DNA of 64,000 nt from Alphaproteobacteria bacterium. Its GTDB lineage: Bacteria; Pseudomonadota; Alphaproteobacteria; UBA828. The notes beneath the pieces were generated by a model. That model searched no databases. It was not told where the DNA came from and was given only the letters and a program-made list of their open reading frames with translations. The stretch lies in the NCBI GenBank assembly GCA_022823305.1, contig JAJDXK010000004.1, positions 1-64,000 of the forward strand, given 5' to 3'. Position numbers and translations under genes: made by a program. Within the stretch, counting starts at the first letter, position 1, and every line of letters starts with the position of its first letter. Positions 17,441 through 25,669 of the stretch are shown piece by piece.

Positions 17441-18601
17441 ATGACTTCGGGATCGAGCATACCGGCAGCCTCTTCGATACCGCCCGTTCTGGTCACGGGC
17501 TCGGCCGGGCATGTCGGCGCCAACCTCGTGCGCCGGCTGCTCGACGAGGGCGTGCGGGTCCGGGTACTGCTGAGACACGGGGACAACAACGAGGGCCTGG
17601 AAGGTCTCGAGGTCGAGCGCGCGTTCGGCGACATTCGCGATCTGGACGACGCCAGGCGGGCGATCGCGGGGTGTCAGGGCGTCTATCACTGCGCGGCCTA
17701 CATCTCGACCATCGAAGGCAACCGCGCCCATCGCCGCGAGGTGTTCGAGTGCAACGTTCTCGGCACCCGCAACGTGCTGCAGGCGGCGCGGGAGGCCGAC
17801 GCCGGCCGGGTGGTCGTGACCGGCTCGTTCAGCGCGGTCGGATACGACCTGGACGATCCCTCCGCCCCCAGCAACGAGACCATGCAGTTCTACCCCATGG
17901 AGCGCACGATGCCCTACGAGCGCAGCAAGTCGCTCGTCGAGCAGGAGTGCTGGCGCGCGGCGGCGACGGGACAGGACGTGGTGGTCGCGACCTGTTGCGC
18001 GGTGGTGGGAGGCGCCGACTTCTTCCCCTCGCGTCTGGGAAGAACGCTCTGCGACTACACCAACGGCAAGCTCCGCGCCTACATCGACGGCGGTTTCGAG
18101 TTTGTCGCGGCCCGCGACATCGTCGAGGGGCACCTGCTCTGCATGCGCCACGGCCGCTCGGGCGAAAAGTACATCTTCAGCACCGAGTACAAGACCATCT
18201 CGGATATCCTGGATCTCTACGAGGAGGTCTCGGGCGTTCCGCGGCCGCGCCGGCGAATTCCGACCCGCCTCATGCTCGTCTTTGCCGAGATCGCGAGCTT
18301 CTACCTGAGCCGGGTCCACCCGGGCTTTCCCCAGCGCTTCACCCCCGGCGCCATACGCCTGCTGCGAAAGTGCCGCCACGCCGACATCTCCAAGGCGAAG
18401 CGGGAGCTCGGCTATCGGCCGACCGGCATCCGCGCCGCGGTTCACGAGGCCTACGCGTTTCACTACGGCCGCAACGCGATGACGAACCCGCACGCGAAGC
18501 GCCCGCGCGAGGACGCCGCGAGTCACCGTGTCGCGCGGGAGGAGGGCGAGCCTGCGCCGGAGCAGGGCATGCGGATGATGGCGGGCGGGAGCGCGCCATG
18601 A
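17441..18601 (+). CDS. 3-beta-HSD-type NAD(P) dehydrogenase, SdmB-like (sterol C-4 demethylation)
   Basis: A 386-residue extended short-chain dehydrogenase. The nucleotide motif TGSAGHVG is at residues 19-26 and the catalytic YxxxK is Tyr159/Lys163 with serine at 129-131. The closest functional class is the 3-beta-hydroxysteroid dehydrogenase/C-4 decarboxylase group, which includes eukaryotic NSDHL and bacterial SdmB. In C-4 demethylation it would oxidise the 3-hydroxyl and release the C-4 carboxyl as CO2. The basis for the sterol assignment is context: the next gene is an SdmA-like Rieske oxygenase overlapping by 4 bp, followed by sterol reductase, CYP51 and cyclase. HpnA-like hopanoid epimerase is an alternative by fold alone. 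Confidence 0.8.
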   Translation: MTSGSSIPAASSIPPVLVTGSAGHVGANLVRRLLDEGVRVRVLLRHGDNNEGLEGLEVERAFGDIRDLDDARRAIAGCQGVYHCAAYISTIEGNRAHRREVFECNVLGTRNVLQAAREADAGRVVVTGSFSAVGYDLDDPSAPSNETMQFYPMERTMPYERSKSLVEQECWRAAATGQDVVVATCCAVVGGADFFPSRLGRTLCDYTNGKLRAYIDGGFEFVAARDIVEGHLLCMRHGRSGEKYIFSTEYKTISDILDLYEEVSGVPRPRRRIPTRLMLVFAEIASFYLSRVHPGFPQRFTPGAIRLLRKCRHADISKAKRELGYRPTGIRAAVHEAYAFHYGRNAMTNPHAKRPREDAASHRVAREEGEPAPEQGMRMMAGGSAP

Positions 18602-19695
18602 GGGCCGCGCCCGACGCACCGCCCGGCTTCGAGGATGCCGGCAACCTGCGCCAGCAGGCGCGCGCCGCGGGCATGGACCCGAATTACTGGTATCCGGTCG
18701 AGGAAGTGCGCCGGATCAAGCCGGAGACGGTGGTCGAGGTCGTCTTCTGGAAGCGTTCCATCGCGCTCTTCAGGGGAAGGGACGGCACCTTCCAGGCGGT
18801 CGACGATCGCTGCGCGCATCGCCAGCTCAAGCTCTCCATCGGCGACGTGCAGGGATGCCGGCTGGTCTGCGCCTACCATGGCTGGGAGTACGGCGGAAAG
18901 GGGCGCCCCGCCGGGGTGCCCCACGACCGCGAGGGGCGGAGCTTTCCGAACCTTGCGCTCAGGACCTACCCGGTGAAGGTCCGCTACGGCCTGATCTGGC
19001 TCTTCCCGGGGGATCCGGCGCTGGCGGAGGAGCGCCGGATTCCGGACATTCCCGAGCTCGAGGGACGCGGCCGCTGGGCCTGCGTGCCGCTCTGCTTCAC
19101 CTGGTCGGCACACCACTCGATGGTGATCGACAACGTGAGCGACTTCACCCACGCACATCTGCACCGCCGCTACCGGCCCTTCGACGGAGCCGACCTCACC
19201 CGCTGCGAGACCCTCGGCGACAACGTGCATCTCTCCTACGACACGCACGTCGGGCGCGGGCGCATCTCGGGCCTCTTCGTCGACCATCGGCGGCTCGACA
19301 CCAACCGCATGGAGCTTTGCTACGAATACCCCTACCAGTGGTCGAACACCGATGACGCGATCAAGCACTGGCTCTTCGTGCTGCCGGTCGACGAGCGCAC
19401 CAGCCGGGTGTTCTTCCTCTTCTACTTCAAGTCCCTGAAAATTCCCTATCTGCCGGTGCACATTCCCCGTTTCGCCATGACCGCGGTCATGAAGGTCTCC
19501 AACCGCCTCCTCATCGCCCCCCTGCTCACCCAGGACCAGTTCGCGCTGGAGGCGGAGCAGCAGGGTTACGAGAATCACTGGGACGCCCGTCCCGTCGAGT
19601 TCAATCCGGTGGTCAGGGCCTTTCAGAAGGTGACCGTGCGCAAGTGGCAGGAGCATCTGGCGCGCGAAGCGGAGAGCGGCGATGCCGCCGCCTGA
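18598..19695 (+). CDS. Rieske non-haem iron oxygenase, SdmA-like sterol C-4 methyl oxidase
   Basis: A 365-residue Rieske oxygenase. The 2Fe-2S centre ligands are Cys72/His74 (CAHR) and Cys91/His94 (CAYHGW). The mononuclear iron site is in NVSDFTHAHLH, with Asp182, His185 and probably His189; the histidine spacing is tighter than in most ring-hydroxylating oxygenases. In sterol-producing methanotrophs the Rieske protein SdmA oxidises the C-4 methyl to a carboxylate for removal by SdmB. Here it starts by ATGA overlap with the SdmB-like gene and ends 14 bp inside the sterol reductase gene, so the coupling is very tight. The reductase that supplies electrons is not in the cluster. Confidence 0.83.
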   Translation: MRAAPDAPPGFEDAGNLRQQARAAGMDPNYWYPVEEVRRIKPETVVEVVFWKRSIALFRGRDGTFQAVDDRCAHRQLKLSIGDVQGCRLVCAYHGWEYGGKGRPAGVPHDREGRSFPNLALRTYPVKVRYGLIWLFPGDPALAEERRIPDIPELEGRGRWACVPLCFTWSAHHSMVIDNVSDFTHAHLHRRYRPFDGADLTRCETLGDNVHLSYDTHVGRGRISGLFVDHRRLDTNRMELCYEYPYQWSNTDDAIKHWLFVLPVDERTSRVFFLFYFKSLKIPYLPVHIPRFAMTAVMKVSNRLLIAPLLTQDQFALEAEQQGYENHWDARPVEFNPVVRAFQKVTVRKWQEHLAREAESGDAAA

Positions 19696-20782
19696 AGCGC
19701 TCGACCTCTCGTCGGCGCTCTCGGGCGAGACCCTGCTCGAGGCGGCGGCGATAGTGCTGGGGTTCATCGCCCTGTTGTTCGTGGTATCGCTGCTGTTGCC
19801 GGGTCGCCGCGTCACGGGCCCGGATGCCGACGGAAACGAGCGCGTCTACAAGCTCAACGGCCTCGCACTCTTCCTGATCGCCCTGATCGTGGCGGGTCTC
19901 GCCCAGGGCTTCGGCTGGTTCTCCCTTTCGGTGCTGCATACCCACCTTCTCGCCCTCTTCGTCGTGGCGAACGGATTCGCGTTCGCTCTCTCGGGCTGGC
20001 TCTACCTGCGCGGGATGCGCAGGCCCGATGCAGCGCCCGGGTTCTGGCGGAGTTTCTTCTTCGGTGTGGATGCCGCTCCGTCCTGGTTCGGGGTGGACAT
20101 CAAGCTCTTCAGCTACTGCCCCTCTCTCATCGGCCTTGCGCTCTTCAACGCATCGTTTGCCGCCGTGCAGTACGAGACCTACGGCGAGCTGACGCTCGCG
20201 ATGATGCTCTATCAGACCTTCACCTTCCTGTACGTGCTCAACTACTTCCAGTTCGAGCAGGGGATGATCCATACCTGGGACATCGTCCGCGAGCGCTTCG
20301 GATGGATGCTGGTCTGGGGCGATTACGTGCTGGTGCCCTTCTTCTACTGTCTCCCCGGCTGGTGGCTGGTTCACGCACCGGAGCCGCTGTCGCCGGCCGC
20401 CGCCGCCGGGATCGTCGTGCTCTTCCTCTTCGGATTCTGGCTCTTCCGCGGTTCCAACCAGCAGAAGCACCGCTTCAAGCGCGACCCCGGTGTCAAGATC
20501 TGGGGGAGGCCCGCCAAGACCCTGGACGGACGCCTGCTGGTCTCCGGATTCTGGGGCATCGGACGGCACCTCAACTACAGCGGCGAGATCTGCGTCTACC
20601 TCGCCTTCACCCTGACCACCGGGCTTACCTCCTGGGCCCCCTTCCTGCTGCCGGCGTGGCTGGCGGCTTTGCTGTGGCACCGCTCGAGACGCGACGATCG
20701 CCGCTGCCGCGCCAAGTACGGCGATCTGTGGGAGCGCTACACGCAGCGGGCGCGCTTCGCGATGCTGCCCTTCATCTATTGA
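19682..20782 (+). CDS. sterol delta14 reductase (ERG4/ERG24/DHCR family)
   Basis: A 366-residue integral membrane reductase with about 9 hydrophobic segments. The C-terminal half has the family signatures: LLVSGFWGIGRHLNYSGEI (about residues 281-299) and the terminal HRSRRDDRRCRAKYGDLWERY block before a hydrophobic MLPFIY end, matching fungal ERG24 and animal LBR/TM7SF2. These use NADPH to reduce the C14=C15 bond left by CYP51. DHCR7 and ERG4 (C24 reductase) share the fold, so position specificity rests on the adjacent CYP51 gene. The ATG at 19682 lies within the last codons of the Rieske gene, a 14-bp overlap. Confidence 0.88.
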   Translation: MPPPEALDLSSALSGETLLEAAAIVLGFIALLFVVSLLLPGRRVTGPDADGNERVYKLNGLALFLIALIVAGLAQGFGWFSLSVLHTHLLALFVVANGFAFALSGWLYLRGMRRPDAAPGFWRSFFFGVDAAPSWFGVDIKLFSYCPSLIGLALFNASFAAVQYETYGELTLAMMLYQTFTFLYVLNYFQFEQGMIHTWDIVRERFGWMLVWGDYVLVPFFYCLPGWWLVHAPEPLSPAAAAGIVVLFLFGFWLFRGSNQQKHRFKRDPGVKIWGRPAKTLDGRLLVSGFWGIGRHLNYSGEICVYLAFTLTTGLTSWAPFLLPAWLAALLWHRSRRDDRRCRAKYGDLWERYTQRARFAMLPFIY

Positions 20783-20790
20783 GAGGGGAG

Positions 20791-22200
20791 ATGGCCAACC
20801 CGTCCCACAGCGTGGAGACCCTGCCTTCGGCGAACCTCCCGCCGCGGGCGGACGAGACCCTTCCCGAGCTCGCGGGCCGCTGGCCGCTGCTCGGCCATCT
20901 GCCGGAATTCCAGAAGGATCCGGTCGCCATGCTGGGCCGCGGCTGGCGCGAGCATGGCGAGCTCTTCCGCTTCCGACTCGGGACCCGCGCGTTCGTTCTC
21001 TTCACCGGGCCCCAGGCCCACGACTTCTATTTCAGGACGCCCGAGGAGCAGCTGAACGCCAAGGCCGTCTACCGCTTCACTGTGCCCATCTTCGGACGCG
21101 GCGTGGCCTACGACACCTCCCCGGACATCATGGCGGAGCAGCTGGGGTTTCTCTTTCCGGCGCTCCGCGAGGCCGCCATGCGCAGGTTCGCCCTCGTCAT
21201 GTTCGACGAGGCGCGGCAGTTCGCCGACGCCCTCGGGACGGACGGGGAAATCGATCTGCCGCACGCGATGAACGAGCTGACGGTCAAGATCGCCAGCCGC
21301 TGCCTGATCGGACAGGAAGTCCGCGATCGGGTGGATACCGGATTCGCCGAGACCTACCACGACCTGCAGAAGGGCATTAACACCCTGGGATTCTTTCTTC
21401 CCAATCTTCCCGTCGCGTCGCATCGACGCCGCGACAGGGCCCGGCGCAGGGTGGCGGAGCTCTTCGGGCGGATCATGGCGGCGCGCCGGGATGCCGGGGC
21501 CAGCCCCGACGACTTCATGCAGACGCTCATGAACGCCCGCTACAAGAACGGCCGTGCCCTGAGCGACGACGAGATCACGGGGATCCTGCTGACGGTTCTG
21601 TTTGCGGGCCAGCACACCAGCGCGGTGCTCGCGACCTGGACCGGTCTGGAGCTGCTCAGGGCGCAATCCTACCTGGCAAGGGTGAGAGACGAGGTGGGGG
21701 ACGTCTATCGCGAAGCGGGGTCCATGGACATCGACAGCCTCCAGCGCCAGCCGGCTCTGGAGAACGCCGTCCGCGAGTGCGAACGGCTGCACCCGCCGCT
21801 GATATTGCTGGTCCGAAAGGTGCTCGAACCCTTGCGCTACGGAGGCCGCGTCGTGCCCGCCGGCACCATGGCCATGGTGTCGCCGGCGGTCTCTCACCGC
21901 CTGCCCCATATCTTCGCCGACCCGGAGCGCTTCTTCCCCGACCGTTTCGCGCCTCCCGCCTGCGAGGACAGGCAACACCGCTACGCCCTGATCGGCTTCG
22001 GCGGCGGCAAGCACGCGTGCATGGGGAAGAATTTCGCGTACATGCAGCTCAAGGCGATCTGGACCGTTCTGCTCGATCGCTTCGATTTCTCCCTCAGCGG
22101 CGCCTTTCCGCGTCCGAACTACGGAAGCTGGGTGACGGGGCCCGAGAGACCCTGCCGCGTCCGCTACCGTCGCCGCTCGCAGCCGAGCGTCTTCCGATGA
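20791..22200 (+). CDS. cyp51: CYP51, sterol 14-alpha-demethylase
   Basis: A 469-residue cytochrome P450. The CYP51-specific B-C loop motif YRFTVPIFGRGVAYD is at about residues 92-106, and the I-helix signature GQHTS is at 273-277, diagnostic of CYP51 rather than other P450s. The ExxR pair is Glu329/Arg332 and the haem thiolate is Cys410 in FGGGKHACMG. There is no N-terminal membrane anchor, as in bacterial CYP51s such as that of Methylococcus (which carries a C-terminal ferredoxin fusion absent here). It removes the 14-alpha methyl of the cyclised sterol. ATG 20791 follows GAGGGGAG directly, and the stop overlaps the next start as ATGA. Confidence 0.95.
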   Translation: MANPSHSVETLPSANLPPRADETLPELAGRWPLLGHLPEFQKDPVAMLGRGWREHGELFRFRLGTRAFVLFTGPQAHDFYFRTPEEQLNAKAVYRFTVPIFGRGVAYDTSPDIMAEQLGFLFPALREAAMRRFALVMFDEARQFADALGTDGEIDLPHAMNELTVKIASRCLIGQEVRDRVDTGFAETYHDLQKGINTLGFFLPNLPVASHRRRDRARRRVAELFGRIMAARRDAGASPDDFMQTLMNARYKNGRALSDDEITGILLTVLFAGQHTSAVLATWTGLELLRAQSYLARVRDEVGDVYREAGSMDIDSLQRQPALENAVRECERLHPPLILLVRKVLEPLRYGGRVVPAGTMAMVSPAVSHRLPHIFADPERFFPDRFAPPACEDRQHRYALIGFGGGKHACMGKNFAYMQLKAIWTVLLDRFDFSLSGAFPRPNYGSWVTGPERPCRVRYRRRSQPSVFR

Positions 22201-25200
22201 GCGGCGCCGCGTCGCGGCGTTACGACGTGGCCATTGTCGGCGCGGGGCCTGTGGGGAGCCTGTGCGCGCTCGCTCATGCGCGGAAGGGCGCCCGGGTGGC
22301 CCTGCTCGAAGCGAACCCCAGGGCCTCCGAACGCCTGGCCGGCGAATGGCTGCATCCGCCCGGCGTGCGGATTCTGCAGAACTTCGGGATCGGGCTGGAC
22401 ACCCTGCCCCGCAGCACCGCGGGCAAGGGATTCGTGCTCTTTCCCGATGACGGCTCGGAGCCGATCGTCCTTCCCTACGAGAACGGCTCGCAGGGTCTGG
22501 CCTGCGACCATGCGTTGCTCGTCTCCAAGCTGCGGGAAGCCATCGAGAACGAGGCGGACGTGGATTTCTTCACCCACACGCGGGTGAACGCGGTCGAAGA
22601 CGGGCGGCTGGCCTACACCGACAACGGCACGGTTCACTCCCTCGACGCCGAGCGGATTATCGGCGCCGACGGCCGGGCCTCCATCGTGCGCCAGTCCCTG
22701 GGCCTCTCCACGGAGCCGATGCTCTGCTCGCGGATGCTGGGAATCACCGTGAGCGACGTGAACCTGCCCTTCGAGGGCCATGGGCATGTGCTGCTCGGCG
22801 GGCCGGGGCCGATTCTCGCATACGGTGTGACAAGGGATTGCGTCCGGATCATCGTCGATGTTCCGCTGGACCGCTGGACGCGCCAGGACCGGGTCGGCTT
22901 CCTGACGGAATCCTACGCGACCCTGTTGCCGGAGGCTCTCAGGCCGGCCTTCGTCGAGGCGCTGCGGGCGGGGCAATTCCACGTTGCGGCCAATCAGTTG
23001 CGGCCGCGCGTCACATACGGGAACCCGCGTCGCGTGCTGATCGGCGATGCGGCCGGGCACTACCATCCCATGACGGCGGTCGGCATGACCCTCGGTTTCG
23101 GCGATGCGCTCGCCCTCGCCGAGGGCGGCAGCTTTCGCGACTTCGCCGCCGGGCGTTTCCGGGCGACCCAGGTGCCGGAGCTGCTTGCCATGGGGCTCTA
23201 CGAGGTCTTTGCCGACCATCGGGCCGAGGCGCTGGCGCTCAGACACGCGGTCTACTGGGGGTTGCGGGCGAATTCCGGCTACCGGGCGCGGACCTCGCGG
23301 ATACTCGCCTGCGAATCCCGCTCCGCGCTCGTGATGGGTCTCGCGTTTTTCACAACGGCGGCCCGGGCGGCGGTGGTGGAGATTCCGCTTTCCTTCCGCC
23401 GCTTCGCTCCTCTTCGGGGCCTGAAGGTCTTCGGCGCGCTCACCCTTCGTCTCTTGTGGCTCCTGCGCTGGGCTCTGCAGCTGCGCCAGTCGCGACGCCA
23501 GGGCGGGAAGAACGACGAGCGAGCCCTGGACAGTCTTGCCCACGCGCTTTTGCACTCCATGCCGCCGGGGACCGACGCTTCCGGGCCCCGCCGGCCGAAG
23601 GACCCCGAGGCGCCCGATGCCGAGCCGGCGTTGAGGAGCGCGACGGCGCAGCTCCTCGGCCTCCAGGGCGAGGACGGCGGCTGGGAAGGCGAGATGGTCT
23701 GGTGCCCCATGCTCACCGCGCAATACGTGCTGCTGCACCACATCATCGGGCGGCCGCTCGAGCCCGGCCGGCGCCGGCGCGTGCTGCGCTCCTTCGAGCG
23801 GACCCGTCTCGACGGGGGCACGTGGGGCCTGCACGAGCACGCGTCGCCCCACCTCTTCGTCACCGCCCTGGTCTACGTCGCGGCGAGACTGCTCGGCGTC
23901 GAGCGGGACGATCCTCTGGTCGAGCCGGCCCGGCGCTTCATACAGGCCGAAGGGATCGTGGGCATTCCGAGCTGGGGAAAGTTCTGGCTGGCGCTCCTCA
24001 ATCTCTACGACTGGCGCGGGGTCAACGCCGTCCTGCCGGAACTGTGGAGCCTGCCGCGCCGCCTGCCCCTGCACCCCTCGAACTGGTACTGCCACACCCG
24101 GCTCATCTACATGGCGATGGCGGCGATCTACGCGTGCCGCTTCCAGGCGCCCGTCACGCCCGCGATCGCGTCGCTGCGGGAGGAGCTGTTCCCCCAAGGC
24201 TTTGCCGAGGTGGATTTCTCCGCCTCCCGCAATCGCCTGCGGGAGGCCGACCTCTACGCGCGGCCGAGCGTGTGGCTCAAGGTGGGATACAAGGTTGCGC
24301 GCGTGTTCGACCGGCTCCACGGCAAGCGCCTGCGCGCCCGATGCACGGACGCGATCGTCCAGCAGATCAGATGGGAGCTGCAGACCACCAGCCACACGTG
24401 CATTTCTCCGGTGAGCGGCCTTCTCAACATGCTTGCGCTCTGGCTGCGCGATCCGGACGACGCCGATCTTCGCCAGGCGCTGGCGAAGCTGGACGACTGG
24501 ATCTGGGAAGACGAGGAAGAGGGCGCGCGCGTCGTCGGCGCGAGAAGCGCCTCGTGGGACAGCGGCTTCGCGCTGCAGGCGCTGGCGGCGGTGCCTGCGT
24601 TGGACGGGGTCGGGGACGCGCTGCGGCGCGGCGCCGACTTCCTGCTCGGGGAACAGATCGCCGCGAGCTTCGAGGGGTTTCGCGAAGCCTATCGAAGCGA
24701 CCCCAGGGGCGGCTGGTGCTTTGCCGGGGGGTGGCACGGCTGGCCGGTGAGCGACTGCACCGCGGAAGCGGCGCTCGGGATTCTCGCTGCCGGCCGCGGC
24801 GCCGCGCATGCGGACGCGTTGCGCGACGCGGTCGGCTTCATGCTGCGCAGCCAGAACCGCGACGGCGGATTCGGCAGCTACGAGGCGCGCCGCTCGGCCT
24901 TCGGTCTGGAGTGGATGAACCCGGCCGAGATGTTCGGCGACTCGATGACCGAGCAGTCCTATGTCGAGTGCACCGCGTCCTGCCTCGCGGCGCTCGCCGC
25001 CTGCGCGGAGGAGGTTCCGCAAAGCGCGGACGGGGCGGTGACGGGCGCGATCGCCCGGGGCGACGCCTGGCTGCGCCGGACCCAGGCGAGCGACGGCTCG
25101 TGGCGCGGTGTATGGGGGGTTCAGTTCATCTACGGCACCCTCTTCGGGATCAGGGGTCTTCTTGCCGCCGGGGCCGACCCCGGCGATCCGGCGCTGCGCT

Positions 25201-25610
25201 CGGCCTGCCGCTGGCTGCTGGAGCGCCAGCGGGCAGACGGGGGATGGGGCGAGCACCACAGCGGATGTCTGAGCGGCCGCTACGTCCCGCACGAGGAAAG
25301 CCAGGTCATCCAGAGCGCGTGGGCGTTGATCGCGCTCCTCGAGGCGGGCGAATCGAGCTGGAGCGCGATCGCGCGGGGCGCCCGCTATCTGCTCGACACG
25401 CTGGATGCGGACGGGACATGGCCCAAGCAGGACATGGCGGGCGTGTTCTTCCGAACCGCGCTGCTGGATTACGTGCTCTATCGACAGTATTTCCCGCTGC
25501 ACGCGCTCGCTCTCTACGAGCAGCGCCGCCGCGAGCGGCTGGGTCTCGCCACCCTCGCCCCGTGTGCTGCCGGCTCGTTGCCGCCCTTGCCCGAAGCGGC
25601 GTCCGCCTGA
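22197..25610 (+). CDS. squalene monooxygenase - oxidosqualene cyclase fusion protein
   Basis: A single 1137-residue frame joins two consecutive sterol enzymes. Residues 1 to about 430 are an FAD monooxygenase: VAIVGAGPVGSLCALAHARKG dinucleotide fold at about 11-31, GDAAGHYHPMTAVGMTLGFGD as the squalene monooxygenase FAD motif near 282-302, and a hydrophobic membrane-associated tail. A charged, proline-rich linker spans about 435-480. Residues 480-1130 are a triterpene cyclase: QW repeats (QNRDGGF, QASDGSW, QRADGGW) and the catalytic VSDCTAE with Asp853, the oxidosqualene form rather than the DxDD of squalene-hopene cyclase. ATG 22197 overlaps the CYP51 stop. Met455 could allow an internal start, but no ribosome site is evident there. 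Product is probably a lanosterol-type sterol. Confidence 0.92.
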   Translation: MSGAASRRYDVAIVGAGPVGSLCALAHARKGARVALLEANPRASERLAGEWLHPPGVRILQNFGIGLDTLPRSTAGKGFVLFPDDGSEPIVLPYENGSQGLACDHALLVSKLREAIENEADVDFFTHTRVNAVEDGRLAYTDNGTVHSLDAERIIGADGRASIVRQSLGLSTEPMLCSRMLGITVSDVNLPFEGHGHVLLGGPGPILAYGVTRDCVRIIVDVPLDRWTRQDRVGFLTESYATLLPEALRPAFVEALRAGQFHVAANQLRPRVTYGNPRRVLIGDAAGHYHPMTAVGMTLGFGDALALAEGGSFRDFAAGRFRATQVPELLAMGLYEVFADHRAEALALRHAVYWGLRANSGYRARTSRILACESRSALVMGLAFFTTAARAAVVEIPLSFRRFAPLRGLKVFGALTLRLLWLLRWALQLRQSRRQGGKNDERALDSLAHALLHSMPPGTDASGPRRPKDPEAPDAEPALRSATAQLLGLQGEDGGWEGEMVWCPMLTAQYVLLHHIIGRPLEPGRRRRVLRSFERTRLDGGTWGLHEHASPHLFVTALVYVAARLLGVERDDPLVEPARRFIQAEGIVGIPSWGKFWLALLNLYDWRGVNAVLPELWSLPRRLPLHPSNWYCHTRLIYMAMAAIYACRFQAPVTPAIASLREELFPQGFAEVDFSASRNRLREADLYARPSVWLKVGYKVARVFDRLHGKRLRARCTDAIVQQIRWELQTTSHTCISPVSGLLNMLALWLRDPDDADLRQALAKLDDWIWEDEEEGARVVGARSASWDSGFALQALAAVPALDGVGDALRRGADFLLGEQIAASFEGFREAYRSDPRGGWCFAGGWHGWPVSDCTAEAALGILAAGRGAAHADALRDAVGFMLRSQNRDGGFGSYEARRSAFGLEWMNPAEMFGDSMTEQSYVECTASCLAALAACAEEVPQSADGAVTGAIARGDAWLRRTQASDGSWRGVWGVQFIYGTLFGIRGLLAAGADPGDPALRSACRWLLERQRADGGWGEHHSGCLSGRYVPHEESQVIQSAWALIALLEAGESSWSAIARGARYLLDTLDADGTWPKQDMAGVFFRTALLDYVLYRQYFPLHALALYEQRRRERLGLATLAPCAAGSLPPLPEAASA

Positions 25611-25669
25611 CCGCTGTCCTGAGTGTCGGCGGCCTCGCGCAGGCGCGCGCGGCCGAAGGCCCGCGTCGA

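Noticed and set aside
17441-18601. HpnA-type hopanoid sugar epimerase
   Set aside because: Fold alone allows it, but no hpn genes are present and the gene is overlapped with an SdmA-like Rieske oxygenase in a sterol operon.
23640-25600. Squalene-hopene cyclase for the C-terminal half of the fusion
   Set aside because: The catalytic motif is VSDCTAE, the oxidosqualene type, and not DxDDTA; the surrounding genes (CYP51, sterol reductase, sterol methyltransferase) are sterol-specific.
25611-25669. Terminator between the fusion gene and the convergent methyltransferase gene
   Set aside because: A GC-rich imperfect stem (CGGCC...GGCCG) exists but has bulges and no U tract, so the call is not supported.
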